From Candidatus Margulisiibacteriota bacterium (GTDB lineage: Bacteria; Margulisbacteria; WOR-1; XYC2-FULL-46-14; JAHJBW01), in contig JAHJBW010000019.1 in assembly GCA_018813405.1 (NCBI GenBank), positions 1 to 7,093 of the forward strand: a stretch of DNA of 7,093 nt, written 5' to 3'. The notes under the pieces are model-generated. The model was not told the DNA's origin. It did not search any database and saw nothing but the letters and a program-made list of their open reading frames with translations. Shown here in pieces: positions 1 to 6,077 of this stretch; the first letter of the stretch is position 1; the number at the start of each line of letters is the position of its first letter. Made by a program: the position numbers and the translations under genes.

Positions 1-33
1 GCTAAGATGAAAGTATCTTAGCCCTTTTATTTT
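1..33 (+). terminator. Hairpin terminator at left edge
   Basis: A perfect 8-bp stem (1-8 with 15-22, GCTAAGAT/ATCTTAGC) encloses a 6-nt loop and is followed on the plus strand by CCC and a T-rich run (25-33). It therefore reads as an intrinsic terminator for a plus-strand gene lying left of the window. It also lies 24 nt past the stop codon of the minus-strand membrane protein gene, so it may act in both directions; the minus-strand T-run would fall outside the window and cannot be seen. The stem has only moderate GC content. Confidence 0.6.
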
Positions 34-45
34 CGTCGGCACGAT

Positions 46-309
46 TCAGATGCGATTGCCCTTTTTCAAAAGCCAGTTATATAGCATAGCCACCACGGTG
101 CCGCCCACAAACCCGTCAAAGAATGCCCAGACCATGCCAACTATGTCGGCCCTGACCGTCCCCCCGGAATATCCCAGATACAACGACCCCAGCCCCCTCA
201 CCATGTCCGTACCCCAGTTAAAGAAAGTCGCCATGAGCCCCAAACAAAAAACCGCCGCCGCCCATACTATCCCTATCGCGAGACCAAACTTGATCGAATC
301 CAGTTTCAT
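46..309 (-). CDS. Small two-helix membrane protein ('bacteriophage holin' family)
   Basis: An 87-aa protein with two hydrophobic stretches (about residues 7-29 and 53-80) separated by a short segment containing GSLYLGYSGG, and a basic C-terminal tail (LKKGNRI). The motif WAFFDGFVGG (61-70), with a negative charge inside the second helix, is what I recognise from chromosomal small proteins that databases label 'bacteriophage holin'. No endolysin or phage gene is nearby, so lysis is not supported and the true function is unknown. The ATG start is backed by a purine-rich GGGGGG-AAAG stretch just upstream. The gene lies 57 nt after the histidine kinase stop on the same strand, so the two may be cotranscribed. 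Family assignment is from memory of the motif; the membrane location is visible from sequence. Confidence 0.75.
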   Translation of the reverse strand: MKLDSIKFGLAIGIVWAAAVFCLGLMATFFNWGTDMVRGLGSLYLGYSGGTVRADIVGMVWAFFDGFVGGTVVAMLYNWLLKKGNRI

Positions 310-366
310 ATCTTTCCCCCCTTTTTTTATTTGTAGATCAGCGCAAGAATATCCTTGCTCATTTGT

Positions 367-1422
367 TCATTCTATTACAAAAAAGAATCTTGAACCCTTG
401 CCAACGGTCGATTCGACTTTTATCTCGGCCCCATGGGCATTGACCGCCATTTTGCAAAAGGTCAGCCCCAACCCTGTGTCGATCTTTGTTTTATACATTT
501 GGTCGTCTACCATGAAAAACTTGTCGAACACCTTGTCCAGATAGTCCCCGGGAATGCCTTCTCCATTGTCCAGGACCTCGAACATGGCTCCCCCGCTCTG
601 TTTTGAAATTTTCAGGATAATAGCGCCCCTGGGGGCAGTGTGTTTTACGGAATTGGATATAAGGTTCTCCAGGACCCTGGTAATAATGTTAAGGTCGGCA
701 TGAACGACCATTTCCGGGTCACCCTCAAAATCCAGGGTCTTTTCTTCTTTTTGCGCCAAAAGCCTTAACCATTTAAGGGACGTGAAAAGGTCCCCGACAC
801 GAAAGTCTGTTTTTAAAAGCTCGAGCTTGTTCTCTTCTATCTTGCCAATGTCCAAAAGGTCCATTATCAAGCCGTTCAATTTTCTGGACGCGATCATGGC
901 GCTTTCCAGCATTTTCTTCTGCTGGTCGCTGACCTGCCCAAAGGTACCGTCCGCCATCATGCAAATAACAGATATTATGCCGCTTAAAGGATTTTTCAGG
1001 TCGTGCACTATCATGCGCGAAAGGTCCTGCCGCAGGTTCTCAAGTTTGATGCGGTCACTAATATCGTTGCCTATGGAAAGTATCTCGACCACATTACCCT
1101 GGCTGTCCAATATCCCTTTGTTGCTCCAGGCCACCCATACACGGCGGCCGTCACTGCAAACATTCTCGTTTTCGTTCTTCATGAACTCATCAGGCTTTTT
1201 GCAGATATCCATTATCATGTTGCCAAGGTCCTTGCCCGAGGTGTCGGTTTCCGCGACAATGGAGCCTATCACATTCTTGCCCACCACTTCTTTTTCCCCA
1301 TAGCCAAAAAATGCCAGGCCGAAATTGTTCATGAACAATATCTTGCCGGACGCGTCCCATCTGAGAATGATACTGTTCGTACCCTGGAGCAGTTCATCAT
1401 ATTTCTTTTTATAATCTATTAT
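367..1422 (-). CDS. PAS-domain sensor histidine kinase (soluble)
   Basis: A cytoplasmic sensor kinase without membrane helices. Numbered from the first conventional start in frame (TTG at 1338, 323 aa), it has the later part of a PAS domain (1 to about 98, with NVVEILSIGNDIS closing it), a HisKA dimerisation helix with phospho-acceptor His112 in VHDLKNPL, and an HATPase domain: N box LENLISNSVKH (223-233), G1 DNGEGIP (257-263), F box FDKFF (271-275) and G2 TGLGL (288-292). All catalytic boxes are intact. The TTG would cut the PAS domain: codons upstream read YKKKYDELLQG then TNSIILRWDASGKI, a standard PAS opening, and the frame is open to a stop at 1447-1449. No ATG, GTG or TTG lies there. 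A strong GGAGGAG sits 6 nt before an AUA at 1422, so I place the start there (351 aa). If only standard starts are allowed, the gene is 367-1338. No response regulator is seen in the window. The signal sensed is unknown. Confidence 0.85.
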   Translation of the reverse strand: MIDYKKKYDELLQGTNSIILRWDASGKILFMNNFGLAFFGYGEKEVVGKNVIGSIVAETDTSGKDLGNMIMDICKKPDEFMKNENENVCSDGRRVWVAWSNKGILDSQGNVVEILSIGNDISDRIKLENLRQDLSRMIVHDLKNPLSGIISVICMMADGTFGQVSDQQKKMLESAMIASRKLNGLIMDLLDIGKIEENKLELLKTDFRVGDLFTSLKWLRLLAQKEEKTLDFEGDPEMVVHADLNIITRVLENLISNSVKHTAPRGAIILKISKQSGGAMFEVLDNGEGIPGDYLDKVFDKFFMVDDQMYKTKIDTGLGLTFCKMAVNAHGAEIKVESTVGKGSRFFFVIE

Positions 1423-1428
1423 ATAAGG

Positions 1429-1435
1429 CTCCTCC
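1429..1435 (-). promoter_or_regulatory. Shine-Dalgarno of the kinase gene, facing an AUA
   Basis: On the minus strand GGAGGAG (1435 to 1429) is followed by six bases (CCTTAT) and then AUA AUA GAU UAU in the kinase frame. Spacing is ideal for initiation at the first AUA (1422-1420). No standard start codon in that frame lies between the upstream stop and TTG 1338, so this site argues that translation begins well before 1338. An ATG-to-ATA substitution, or an indel joining an upstream ATG at 1457, are alternatives. Confidence 0.5.
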
Positions 1436-1445
1436 GCTCGACATT

Positions 1446-1474
1446 CTTATAGCACATAAATTTGTGCTTGAAAA
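1446..1474 (-). promoter_or_regulatory. Candidate promoter of the kinase gene
   Basis: On the minus strand an extended -10, TGC-TATAAG (TATAAG at 1451-1446), is preceded at 17 bp by TTTTCA (1474-1469), a 4/6 match to the -35 box. Transcription would begin near 1439, only a few bases before the GGAGGAG ribosome site, which fits a start of translation near 1422. The 17-bp spacer is filled exactly by the inverted repeat at 1451-1468. Judged by consensus only. Confidence 0.4.
1451..1468. promoter_or_regulatory. Inverted repeat, likely operator, between divergent genes
   Basis: AGCACA-TAAATT-TGTGCT: two perfect 6-bp arms around a 6-bp AT-rich centre, the geometry of a site for a dimeric regulator. 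It lies in the short divergent region between the kinase and the antiporter, inside the spacer of the kinase promoter and touching the -35 of the candidate antiporter promoter. Binding here could control both directions. The cognate regulator is not in the window. Confidence 0.45.
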
Positions 1475-1496
1475 GGATGATGTTGTGTGTTAGTTT
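1468..1496 (+). promoter_or_regulatory. Candidate promoter of the antiporter-decarboxylase operon
   Basis: TTGAAA (1468-1473) is a 5/6 match to the -35 box, and with a 17-bp spacer it is followed by an extended -10, TGT-TAGTTT (TAGTTT at 1491-1496), a weak hexamer. Transcription would start near 1503, next to the AAGGAG ribosome site at 1504-1509, giving a very short leader. The weak -10 could mean activation or a different real promoter. Confidence 0.3.
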
Positions 1497-1514
1497 TCTA
1501 CACAAGGAGAAAAA

Positions 1515-2933
1515 ATGCCCAAAGAAACATCTGCTCAGGCCCCAAAGCTTAGTGTTTTCAAGCTGGTAATGATCGCGTCCGCCTTTACGGTGAGCGTCCG
1601 CAACCTTCCCATGATGGCCGAAACAGGGTTATATCTAATATTCTTTTCCATTATAGGCGTTATTGCCTTCCTGATACCTTCCGCGCTTGTATCCGCGGAA
1701 CTGGCAACCGGATGGCCAAAACTGGGCGGGGTCTACGCCTGGGTAAAAGAGGCTTTCGGCAACCGTTGGGGCTTTATGGCCATATGGCTGCAATGGGCGC
1801 AAATGCTTTTTGGCATGGTCACGATACTGGCATATGTGGGAGGCTCGCTGGCCTTTGCCGGCGCCCCGGCCCTGGCCGAGAACAATCTTTTCATAGTGGC
1901 TGTAATATTAATAACTTACTGGGCCGCTACCCTGCTGAACTTAAGAGGTATGCAGATGTCCGGGATCATAAGCACCGTCTGCCTTATTCTGGGGGTTTTT
2001 ATTCCCGGCGCGCTCCTTTTTGTGTTCGGGCTGAAATACCTGTTGTCCGGAAACCCAATTCAGATCAGCCTGGCCCTGACCTTCAAAAACCTCATGCCTC
2101 CCCTTAACCAATTCAGCACCATCTCTTTGCTGGCGGGTTTTATCTTTGTGTTTTCGGGTATGGAAACCTCGGCCGCGCATGCCAACGAGGTTGAAAATCC
2201 GCAAAAGAACTATCCCATAGCCATCTTATGGGCTTCTATTATATTAGTGGTCATAAATGTTATAGGCAGTCTGATAGTGGCCATGGTGATCCCGCAGGAC
2301 AATATCAATCTCAATTCCGGTATAATGGACATTTTTCAGGCATTCTTCACAATTAACTCGATCAGATGGATGATACCTGTCGTCGCCATACTTACCGGCT
2401 TTGGGGCAATTGGCCAGGTAAGCACCTGGATAGTCGGGCCTGTCAAGGGCCTTTTAGCCACCGCGCAGGACGGCAACCTGCCTCCCTTTCTGGCCAGGGT
2501 CAACAGGAACGGCATCCCTACCACCCTGCTCATTATCCAGGCCTCGCTGGTCTCGATAATAAGCCTGCTCTTTGTTTTTGTCCCCGATATAAACAATTCT
2601 TTCTGGATGCTGCTTGACCTTACCATTTTTCTTTATTTGATAATGTACATCCTTATGTTCGCCGCGGCCATCTATCTAAGGTACAAAGAACCCGACACTC
2701 CCAGAGCATACAGGATACCGGGAGGCAATGCCGGGATGTGGTTGATCGCCGGGGCCGGCATACTGGTGTCGCTTTTCACCATTTTCGTTGGCTTCTTCCC
2801 TCCCTCCCAGCTCCCTTCGGGCAATCTTCTAGCCTTTGAAGGGTTCAGGGTGATCGGGGCCGTTGTCATGATCGTCATACCGCTTATAATTTTCAGGTTC
2901 AGAAAACCAGAATGGAAGGGGAAAAGCTCATGA
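1515..2933 (+). CDS. GadC-like amino acid/amine antiporter (probable tyrosine/tyramine exchanger)
   Basis: A 472-aa inner-membrane transporter of the APC superfamily with about 12 hydrophobic segments. It resembles the glutamate/GABA antiporter branch: GWPKLGGVYAWVKEAFG (66-82), FSGMETSAAHANEVENP (213-229), VAMVIPQDNINLNSGIM (255-271) and STWIVGPVKGLLATAQ (303-318) align with the matching GadC stretches. The GadC substrate-site residues Glu218 and Trp308 have counterparts Glu217 and Trp305, but GadC Glu304 corresponds to Gln301. The protein ends soon after the last helix (KPEWKGKSS), so it lacks the C-terminal plug that closes GadC at neutral pH. The ATG is preceded by AAGGAG at 1504-1509. 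The decarboxylase downstream overlaps it by ATGA, so the two are surely cotranscribed and the substrate should match that enzyme: precursor in, amine out. Substrate assignment to tyrosine is inferred from that neighbour. Confidence 0.88.
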   Translation: MPKETSAQAPKLSVFKLVMIASAFTVSVRNLPMMAETGLYLIFFSIIGVIAFLIPSALVSAELATGWPKLGGVYAWVKEAFGNRWGFMAIWLQWAQMLFGMVTILAYVGGSLAFAGAPALAENNLFIVAVILITYWAATLLNLRGMQMSGIISTVCLILGVFIPGALLFVFGLKYLLSGNPIQISLALTFKNLMPPLNQFSTISLLAGFIFVFSGMETSAAHANEVENPQKNYPIAILWASIILVVINVIGSLIVAMVIPQDNINLNSGIMDIFQAFFTINSIRWMIPVVAILTGFGAIGQVSTWIVGPVKGLLATAQDGNLPPFLARVNRNGIPTTLLIIQASLVSIISLLFVFVPDINNSFWMLLDLTIFLYLIMYILMFAAAIYLRYKEPDTPRAYRIPGGNAGMWLIAGAGILVSLFTIFVGFFPPSQLPSGNLLAFEGFRVIGAVVMIVIPLIIFRFRKPEWKGKSS

Positions 2934-4792
2934 AAAAAGTGGATATCGAAGCTTTGTTCATCGGACCCAAGTCAGAGAACCAGAAATTCTTCAAAGAGAC
3001 CCTTAACTTTATGATCGACGAGCACACGCACTGGCGTAGGGACTTTCACCCCGACGACAAGGCGGCGATATCCTTGCACGACCAGTACAGGAAAGATTTC
3101 GTGGAAACCCTGCAAAGGACGCAGGAAGTACTGCTGGAGCTGTCCTCAAAGCTCAGGACCAGCTCCATTCCCTGGTTCTCGCCGCGCTACCTTGGCCATA
3201 TGAATTCGGACACGCTTATGGTATCCAATCTGGCCTATATGGCTACCTTACTTTACAACCCCAACAATTGCGCGTACGAGGCTTCACCGGTCACCACGGC
3301 GCTTGAGATCGAGGCAGGCCGGGACCTGGCTCAAATGCTGGGATACGACCCCGAAAAAGCATGGGGGCACATCACCTCCGGCGGAACGGTGGCCAATTAT
3401 GAAGCGGTCTGGGTGGCCAGAAATCTAAAATCCATCCCCCTGGCTATCAAGGAGGTAAAACCCAAGCTGGTGGCCGGCCTGAGCGATTGGCAGCTGCTTA
3501 ATATGCCAGTAAAAAAGATACTTGACCTGCTCGACCATATCAAAGCCGCCGGACTGATGGACCAGGTGCGCGACCATTCGGTAAAAGGCATGGGGGTAAA
3601 TGACGGCCAGCTGGGGAAATTGCTGGTCCCGCAATCCAAACACCTCTGCTGGATAAAGGCCGCCGATATCCTGGGCATTGGCAAGAACAACCTGGTAAGC
3701 GTGCAGGTTGACGACAATTTCAGGACCGACCTCAAACACCTGAAGGACACCATAGACCGACTGGTCAAGAAAAAAGTCCCCATCCTGGGGGTAATGTCCG
3801 TGGTAGGCTCTACGGAAGAAGGAGCGGTGGACAAAGTTCATGAGGTTGTAAAACTAAGGGATAAATACGAAAAAGAAGGCATATCATTTTACCTGCATGT
3901 AGATGCCGCTTACGGGGGATACAGCAGGACGGCGTTCCTGGACGAGGACAACAAGTTCATACCCTACCACCGATTAAAGACAAAGCTAACCAAAGAATGC
4001 GGTTTTGAGAGAAAGATAGACTGGCCGCCCAGAGAGGTCTACAACGCCTTCAAAGCCATGTCGCACGCCGATTCCATTACCATAGACCCGCACAAAATGG
4101 GTTATGTGCCTTACGCGGCCGGGGCCGTGGTGATGAAGGACAGAAGGATACTTGACCTTATCACCTACTTTGCCGCTTATATTTTTGAAGGCGGCGACAA
4201 CAACCCCATGCTTTTGGGGGCCTATATACTGGAAGGCTCAAAGGCCGGCGCCACAGCAGCATCTGTCTGGGCCGCCCACCGCGTGGTACCGCTCAACATT
4301 ACAGGGTATGGAAAGCTGATAGCCAAGGGCATTAAGGGCGCGATAAGTTTTCATCGTTCGCTTGGCGCGCAAAAGCCGTTCGCTGTAGACGGCAGAAGGT
4401 TCATCGTAATGCCGCTTACCAAACCCGACTTTAACATAGTGGATTTCGCCTTTAACGAGGTGGGCAATACCAGCCTGAGCAAGATGAACGACCTTAACCA
4501 AAAGCTATATGAGCAATGTTCCTACAGTTCGGGTCCTGTCTACAAGGACGATTTCATAACTTCAAAGACCAGCCTGGACACCGACTCGTACGGCAACGCC
4601 CCGCTCAAGTTCGTGGAAAAGCTGGGCATAACCAAATACGAATGGGAAAAGACAAAGTCGGTCTATGTTTTAAGGTCCTGCGTGCTCACGCCGTTTTTGG
4701 ACAGGCATTCGACCTACGACGAATACTGGGCCAATTTCATGAACACCATGAAAAGCAAGCTTGACGTTATCATTAAAAACGGCTGGAAATAA
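2930..4792 (+). CDS. tyrDC: PLP-dependent amino acid decarboxylase, tyrosine decarboxylase type
   Basis: A 620-aa cytoplasmic group II decarboxylase that should convert L-tyrosine (perhaps also L-DOPA) to tyramine plus CO2. It matches the long bacterial tyrosine decarboxylases (about 620 aa) along its whole length: ELLNMP-type linker (SDWQLLNMP), VVGSTEEGAVD, HVDAAYGGY (323-331), TIDPHKMGYVPY (384-395) and LLGAYILEGSKAGATAASVW. The Schiff-base lysine is Lys389, the PLP-phosphate/ring partners include Asp325 and His238, and Tyr395 and Ser583 fall where I recall active-site Tyr398 and Ser586 of the Lactobacillus brevis enzyme (constant offset of 3). I chose ATG 2930, which forms an ATGA overlap with the antiporter stop and has GAAGGGG upstream; an in-frame ATG at 2912 would add six residues and overlap more. 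Glutamate decarboxylases are shorter and less similar, but substrate remains an inference from family. Confidence 0.9.
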   Translation: MKKVDIEALFIGPKSENQKFFKETLNFMIDEHTHWRRDFHPDDKAAISLHDQYRKDFVETLQRTQEVLLELSSKLRTSSIPWFSPRYLGHMNSDTLMVSNLAYMATLLYNPNNCAYEASPVTTALEIEAGRDLAQMLGYDPEKAWGHITSGGTVANYEAVWVARNLKSIPLAIKEVKPKLVAGLSDWQLLNMPVKKILDLLDHIKAAGLMDQVRDHSVKGMGVNDGQLGKLLVPQSKHLCWIKAADILGIGKNNLVSVQVDDNFRTDLKHLKDTIDRLVKKKVPILGVMSVVGSTEEGAVDKVHEVVKLRDKYEKEGISFYLHVDAAYGGYSRTAFLDEDNKFIPYHRLKTKLTKECGFERKIDWPPREVYNAFKAMSHADSITIDPHKMGYVPYAAGAVVMKDRRILDLITYFAAYIFEGGDNNPMLLGAYILEGSKAGATAASVWAAHRVVPLNITGYGKLIAKGIKGAISFHRSLGAQKPFAVDGRRFIVMPLTKPDFNIVDFAFNEVGNTSLSKMNDLNQKLYEQCSYSSGPVYKDDFITSKTSLDTDSYGNAPLKFVEKLGITKYEWEKTKSVYVLRSCVLTPFLDRHSTYDEYWANFMNTMKSKLDVIIKNGWK

Positions 4793-4794
4793 TG

Positions 4795-4803
4795 TGTTAT
4801 AAT
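4795..4803 (+). promoter_or_regulatory. Extended -10 promoter immediately before mtnP
   Basis: TGT-TATAAT is a perfect extended -10 element, beginning two bases after the decarboxylase stop. Its last base is 6 nt from the mtnP ATG (4810), so the expected start of transcription, about 7 nt downstream, falls on the A of the ATG itself. No good -35 box is present 16-18 bp upstream (AAAAAC region), which extended -10 promoters tolerate. Suggests that mtnP-apt has its own promoter and a leaderless message. Confidence 0.45.
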
Positions 4804-4809
4804 TGAAGC

Positions 4810-5589
4810 ATGGTAAAGATCGGAATAATCGGCGGATCAGGGCTTGACGACCCAAAGATACTAAAGAACCCGCGCGATATAGAACTGGAAACCCCGTACG
4901 GGAAACCATCATCTCCGCTTGCCTGCGGGGAGATCGAAGGCGTGGAAGTGGCCATACTGGCGCGCCATGGCAGGGATCATTCTGTAATGCCCACCAGGGT
5001 CAACTTTCTGGCCAACATTCACGCGCTTAAAGAGGTTGGCTGTACGCACATACTGGCCGCCACGGCCGTTGGTTCTCTTCGGGAAGAGATAAAGCCGGGC
5101 AACCTGGTTTTTCCCAACCAGTTCATCGACTTTACCAGACACAGGAATTTGACCTTTTTCCATGACAAAGTTGTCCATACCCCAATGGCAGAACCTTACA
5201 GCAAAGAGCTGACGGAGATTCTTTGCGGCGCCTGCGACGAACTTGGTTTTGAATACAACAGGGATGTGACCGTGGTCACGATAGAAGGACCAAGGTTTTC
5301 CACAAAAGCCGAAAGCCACATGTTCCGCGCCTGGGGCGCGGACATTATCAACATGTCCACCTGTCCGGAGGTAATACTGGCCAACGAGCTTGGCCTCCCC
5401 TACCAGACCATTGCCATGTCAACGGATTACGACTGCTGGAAAGACGACGAGGACCCTGTGACCTTTGAGATGGTAATGGAACGCATGAAAGAAAATGCCG
5501 ACAGGGTCAAAACCCTTTTGGTAAGATCGATAAGGAGGATCGCCCATGACGATCAAATCAAGGATACGAACAGTCCCGCACTGGCCTAA
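4810..5589 (+). CDS. mtnP: S-methyl-5'-thioadenosine phosphorylase
   Basis: A 259-aa cytoplasmic member of the trimeric purine nucleoside phosphorylase family, which splits methylthioadenosine (by-product of polyamine and similar pathways) with phosphate into adenine and 5-methylthioribose-1-phosphate. Seen in order: phosphate loop GGSGL (8-12), ARHGRDHS (51-58), TAVGSLREEIKPG (85-97), GPRFSTKAES (160-169), NMSTCPEV (181-188) and STDYDCW (204-210). The two Asp of that last motif (206, 208) are the 6-amino-purine reading residues of MTA phosphorylases, in place of Asn in guanosine/inosine enzymes, so adenine specificity is expected. Length is normal; a polar tail (about 245-259) is the part that overlaps apt. 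MVKIGIIGG is a natural start, yet no usable Shine-Dalgarno precedes it, unlike its neighbours. The product adenine feeds Apt encoded next. Confidence 0.93.
   Translation: MVKIGIIGGSGLDDPKILKNPRDIELETPYGKPSSPLACGEIEGVEVAILARHGRDHSVMPTRVNFLANIHALKEVGCTHILAATAVGSLREEIKPGNLVFPNQFIDFTRHRNLTFFHDKVVHTPMAEPYSKELTEILCGACDELGFEYNRDVTVVTIEGPRFSTKAESHMFRAWGADIINMSTCPEVILANELGLPYQTIAMSTDYDCWKDDEDPVTFEMVMERMKENADRVKTLLVRSIRRIAHDDQIKDTNSPALA
5532..5538 (+). promoter_or_regulatory. Shine-Dalgarno of apt inside mtnP
   Basis: AAGGAGG sits 7 nt before the apt ATG (5546), within the last codons of mtnP. It is a full-strength site and fixes ATG 5546 as the start despite the 44-nt gene overlap. Confidence 0.75.
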
Positions 5590-6073
5590 ACAGGGAATAA
5601 TGTTCCGCGATATCACCACACTGCTCAAAGATCCCGTCGGCCTGCAGATATGCGTTGAAGACTTTGCCGAACGCTACAAAGATACGGATATAGATGTCAT
5701 TGTTGGCATTGACTCGCGCGGGTTCATACTTGGCGGCGCCCTGGCCTATTTGCTAAAGAAAGGTTTTGTGCCGGTAAGGAAAAAAGGCAAACTGCCGGCC
5801 GAGACCGAAAAAGAAGAATACTCTCTTGAATACGGCACCGACATTATCGAAATACACAGGGACGCCATATCGGCCGGACAAAAAGTTTTGATAATAGACG
5901 ACTTGATCGCCACTGGCGGCACGGCCATAGCCGCGGCCAACCTGGTAAAGAAGCTGGGCGGCGTTGTCCACGAACTTGCCTTCATAATTGACTTGCCAGA
6001 TATTGGCGGGCGCAATAAGCTTGAAGAAGCCGGCTATTCGGTCTACGCGCAAACAGAGTTCGAAGGCGACTGA
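5546..6073 (+). CDS. apt: Adenine phosphoribosyltransferase
   Basis: A 175-aa cytoplasmic enzyme, full family length, joining adenine to PRPP to give AMP and pyrophosphate. The sequence shows the typical opening IRTVPHWPKQGIMFRDITTL (7-26), GIDSRGFILGGALA (54-67), the flexible-loop region RKKGKLPAET with SLEYGTD (93-99), and the PRPP-binding motif VLIIDDLIATGGT (114-126) with its two acidic residues Asp118 and Asp119. The end (IIDLPDIGG, 147-155, and a short tail) is also standard. The start is set by AAGGAGG at 5532-5538. It overlaps mtnP by 44 nt in another frame, so translation is probably coupled, and the pair recycles adenine from methylthioadenosine directly to AMP. It ends 4 bp from the stop of the convergent dehydrogenase gene, with no terminator hairpin between. 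Confidence 0.95.
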   Translation: MTIKSRIRTVPHWPKQGIMFRDITTLLKDPVGLQICVEDFAERYKDTDIDVIVGIDSRGFILGGALAYLLKKGFVPVRKKGKLPAETEKEEYSLEYGTDIIEIHRDAISAGQKVLIIDDLIATGGTAIAAANLVKKLGGVVHELAFIIDLPDIGGRNKLEEAGYSVYAQTEFEGD

Positions 6074-6077
6074 CCGC

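Noticed and set aside
46..309. Prophage or lysis cassette suggested by the holin-like label.
   Set aside because: No endolysin, phage structural gene, integrase or attachment site is in the window; chromosomal genes with this label are common.
325..360. Eleven-codon ORF on the minus strand between the kinase and the small membrane protein (MSKDILALIYK), with a partly palindromic CAAGGATATTCTTG.
   Set aside because: No ribosome site precedes it, the length is within chance for a 57-nt gap, and the palindrome is imperfect with no T-run.
50..544. A 164-codon open frame on the plus strand opposite the small membrane protein and kinase end.
   Set aside because: It is antisense to two genes with clear protein features, is rich in Pro/Ser/Thr as shadow frames are, and shows no domain.
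1003..1452. A 149-codon plus-strand frame running to the divergent region.
   Set aside because: It is antisense to the PAS and HisKA parts of the kinase and has no ribosome site or recognisable motif.
1441..1514. Riboswitch or attenuator ahead of the antiporter operon.
   Set aside because: The leader is too short; only the 18-bp inverted repeat is present, and it lies upstream of the likely transcription start.
2912..2932. Earlier in-frame ATG for the decarboxylase at 2912.
   Set aside because: ATG 2930 gives the standard ATGA overlap with the antiporter stop and uses the GAAGGGG stretch as ribosome site; the six added residues have no match to the family's start that I can see.
3397..3841. 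Two long minus-strand open frames (138 and 145 codons) inside the decarboxylase gene.
   Set aside because: The plus-strand frame is unmistakably a conserved decarboxylase here; the antisense translations show no recognisable domain.
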